Of a stretch of DNA of 64,000 nt, positions 62,003 through 64,000 are shown in pieces; the first letter of the stretch is position 1, and every line of letters starts with the position of its first letter. Position numbers and translations under genes: made by a program. Origin of the DNA: Solea solea (Eukaryota; Chordata; Actinopteri; Pleuronectiformes; Soleidae); contig NC_081144.1 of the NCBI RefSeq assembly GCF_958295425.1, positions 20,746,853 through 20,810,852 of the forward strand. The letters are read 5' to 3'. The notes under the pieces are model-generated. The model had not been told where the DNA came from. It saw only the letters and a program-made list of their open reading frames with translations, and ran no database searches.

Positions 62003-63315
62003 GTTTGGGTCCCACTGTGTCAGCCTCATCAAAGCAGATTTTGTGAAAGCCCTTGACTTTAAACCAAAGATACCTCCTCCACTACGGACACAAAAGCAGA
62101 CACAGTGATGACAGCCTGTCTGTTAGTGAACCTTCTGTTCACAAAGAGATTAAGGAAACTGTAGAAGTGATTTGGCAGTTGATAACAACAAAGACTATTG
62201 AGACCACATTTTGGGGGGGGACGGGGACGAGATGACGGAGTGGGTTTAGGTGACAAAAAGTTTTGGAAGCACTCAACAGCTGCAGGTGATGATGAGTTGG
62301 GAAATTAGAGAAAGAAAAACCCTGACTTTAAAGTACAAGCAGAAGAGAAAAGATTTAGTTTCCTGTACACAGACAGTGACTCGCATCACTGTAATTATGT
62401 CAGTAGACAAAAGAACCATCATTTAGTTGTGGACTGTACTTACACTTTCTGCAATGTGTCACCTTAACCAACAATGAAAATGTATTCTGCCTCTTCACTG
62501 ACTGTCTTCTGTATTTTAGCTAAACAAATGAAATGGGAACCTAATCATTTTCCAGGACATATATGATAAAAAAAAACAAGAAAGGATTTCAGCATTAATG
62601 TTGATGACTTTTTTTAAAGTTAGACTTGTTAAATAAAGTGAGAAAGGAGGAGAGGAAAAGAGAGAGTCATTAGTGAGCATCAAAATATGTGTCTTTAAAA
62701 GAAAACACACATTTTCATCATTGTTTTTAATGAAATGACATTTTAAAGGTAATGTTAGACTATGTACAGCAGTGAATGTGACTACATTGGCCCTCAAAAG
62801 TGCTATGTCAGCATCTATGTACCTTTAACAGCTAACTGTCGAAACGGCTAGCTAGCTGCAGGTAGCTAACATTAGCTAGCAGTCTGCAGGTAGGCTAACA
62901 GGCTGACGTCTGGAGACACAAGCAGCTGGAACAGATGAGTTAGCGTGTCGACTTTCCAGCTTTATTTGTACTGAAACCCACTGTACGTCTGTGCTTCATT
63001 AGTTGAAGCTTCTAATCCTGACAGTCTAAAGCTAAGTGAAAACATATTTAATAAGCTTGTTGATGATAGCTTTGTGGGTGGTTGAAGTCTTTAATTAATC
63101 CGTCTTGCACATGAACATCTAAAAAATGTAATCCACATTTTTTTTTTTTTTTCAAAGGGACTATTTCTTGGGAAGAAAATAGTTCCTTTATAAGCCATTT
63201 ACAGTGTGTTTTCTCTGTAATTTCCAGAAGAGCAACAAAGGCAGGAGTCCAGTATAAATGATTTGTTGTTTATTTGTACTGTAACCAACAACCATTGTCT
63301 TCTCTCCTCCTCCAG
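60536..63315. other. Distal end of the large intron
   Basis: This stretch holds a (GT)n tract at 61971-61999, a short G-run near 62212, an AGCT-rich local repeat at 62848-62905 and a T14 run near 63138. It ends in the 3' splice site of the next exon. No additional exon was recognised. Confidence 0.65.
62848..62905. repeat. Local AGCT-rich imperfect direct repeat
   Basis: CTGCAGGTAGCTAACA is repeated as CTGCAGGTAGGCTAACA about 28 bases downstream, and GCTAGCTAGCT and TTAGCTAGC lie around them. The whole segment is rich in self-complementary AGCT/CTAG and TGCA steps. Confidence 0.75.
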
Positions 63316-63447
63316 ATCCTTGTGAACTCCATTGTCCAGCCTGCCTTGTTGTATGAGAATGTGGTGGTGAGCGAGGGAAGCCCCATCCTCAGAGATCTGC
63401 TCTTCAGCCCAGACCACCAGTACTTATATGCCCTCACCGACAAACAG
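63316..63447 (+). CDS. plxna1: Plexin-A receptor, next exon, end of the Sema domain
   Basis: This exon encodes 44 residues that continue directly from the exon at 5635-5817. It begins [18 protein letters not shown] and ends with [23 protein letters not shown] in two adjoining pieces. The [18 protein letters not shown] signature is characteristic of the last propeller blade of A-type plexins, just before the Cys-rich PSI domain that the next exon should open. The acceptor is TCTCCTCCTCCAG (AG at 63314-63315) and the donor GTATGA starts at 63448. Length is a multiple of three and both junctions are phase 0. Over [17 protein letters not shown] and HQYLYA it fits plexin-A1, while LLFSPDH recalls plexin-A3, so the paralogue is provisional. 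Stop, transmembrane and GAP regions are outside the window. Confidence 0.93.
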
Positions 63448-64000
63448 GTATGAGAAACACATACAGTACATGAATGCGTTTAAAATACAGATGAGCTGAT
63501 TCGATTTATCATCTGATTTTATGGAGTAATCTGTTAATGATGTCTTCCAAAAACATGTTCCGTTTGTTCGGTGTGTGCTTTTGATTATAAGTATTTTGGC
63601 AACAACGCACACATTCTTGCACCGCATTCTTATCGAGGACACTCATCGACATAAAGCATTCCCTGGCCCCTAACCTAAACCATCGCAACCAGGAAAAAAA
63701 CCACAAGTGTGTCCTGGCCAAGACAGGCAGCAGCACAGTTACAACCAAACAAAGCACAACAAGGTTACAGACAGTCAGCAGCCATACATACTATTCAAAC
63801 ACAATAAAATAATAATTTATGCAATTTTTACGATCACAATCTTAATCATGAAACCCCACAGAATCATAAAAAACCCATAAATCAGCAAGAACATGAACAT
63901 ACAGATGTGTCTGCCTCCAAGTCGTCCAACATTCCCCAAAAAACATCCTTTGTGACCAAGACTTTAAGTTTTAAATCTTTCTGCAGTTCATTCCAGGCAA
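63448..64000 (+). other. Start of the following intron
   Basis: Begins with the GTATGA donor. At 63604-63725 CACACATTCTTGCACCGCAT, GAGGACACTCATCGACATAA, AGCATTCCCTGGCCCCTAAC and GTGTGTCCTGGCC form a diverged copy of a fish repeat related to family B (CACATTCTTGT head, CCCTAACC tail). AT-rich unassigned sequence follows to the window end. The next exon, expected to encode the PSI domain, is not reached. Confidence 0.7.

Larger units (their letters stand above)
5818..63315 (+). other. Giant plexin intron of about 57.5 kb
   Basis: The intron runs from the GTAGGC donor at 5818 to the AG at 63314-63315, preceded by a TCTTCTCTCCTCCTCC pyrimidine tract. It is phase 0 and separates two exons that encode directly adjacent stretches of the Sema domain. 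No intervening coding exon with family similarity was found on either strand. About 200 bases are unknown (gap at 46346-46545), so the true length may differ. Such a large intron is notable for a teleost, and its content is described in the separate entries. Confidence 0.88.

Overview
The window looks like a stretch of a teleost fish nuclear genome. The support is two vertebrate plexin-A exons with canonical splice sites, very dense (CA)n/(GT)n microsatellites, many degraded fish-type interspersed repeats (hAT-like ends, tRNA-derived SINE-like pieces, a LINE reverse-transcriptase relic), and no bacterial gene organisation. The species cannot be named from the sequence alone.

Only one gene is supported. 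Two consecutive coding exons of a plexin-A receptor lie on the + strand: 5635-5817 (61 codons) and 63316-63447 (44 codons). Both begin and end in phase 0. Joined, they read continuously through the C-terminal part of the Sema beta-propeller of an A-type plexin. The best paralogue guess is plxna1, with plxna3 as the alternative. The start, PSI/IPT repeats, transmembrane segment and GAP domain lie outside the window.

Everything else is intron. Positions 1-5634 are the 3' part of the preceding intron, 5818-63315 is one intron of about 57.5 kb, and 63448-64000 is the start of the next one. The large intron holds microsatellites, homopurine/homopyrimidine tracts, hAT/SINE/LINE debris, two strong foldback sequences (36487-36674 and 49341-49405), three small dispersed repeat families with copies inside the window, a 200-base assembly gap (46346-46545), and AT-rich motif-dense stretches that could be conserved enhancers (about 11030, 27150, 35630, 60405).

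Most open reading frames of 60-190 codons here are chance frames, and many are just translated CA/GT repeats. I found no convincing nested gene, tRNA, rRNA, CRISPR or operon, and no evidence of a novel gene system. The observations most worth checking are the giant intron and its candidate enhancers, the near-perfect foldbacks, and a repeat family bounded by microsatellites on both sides.
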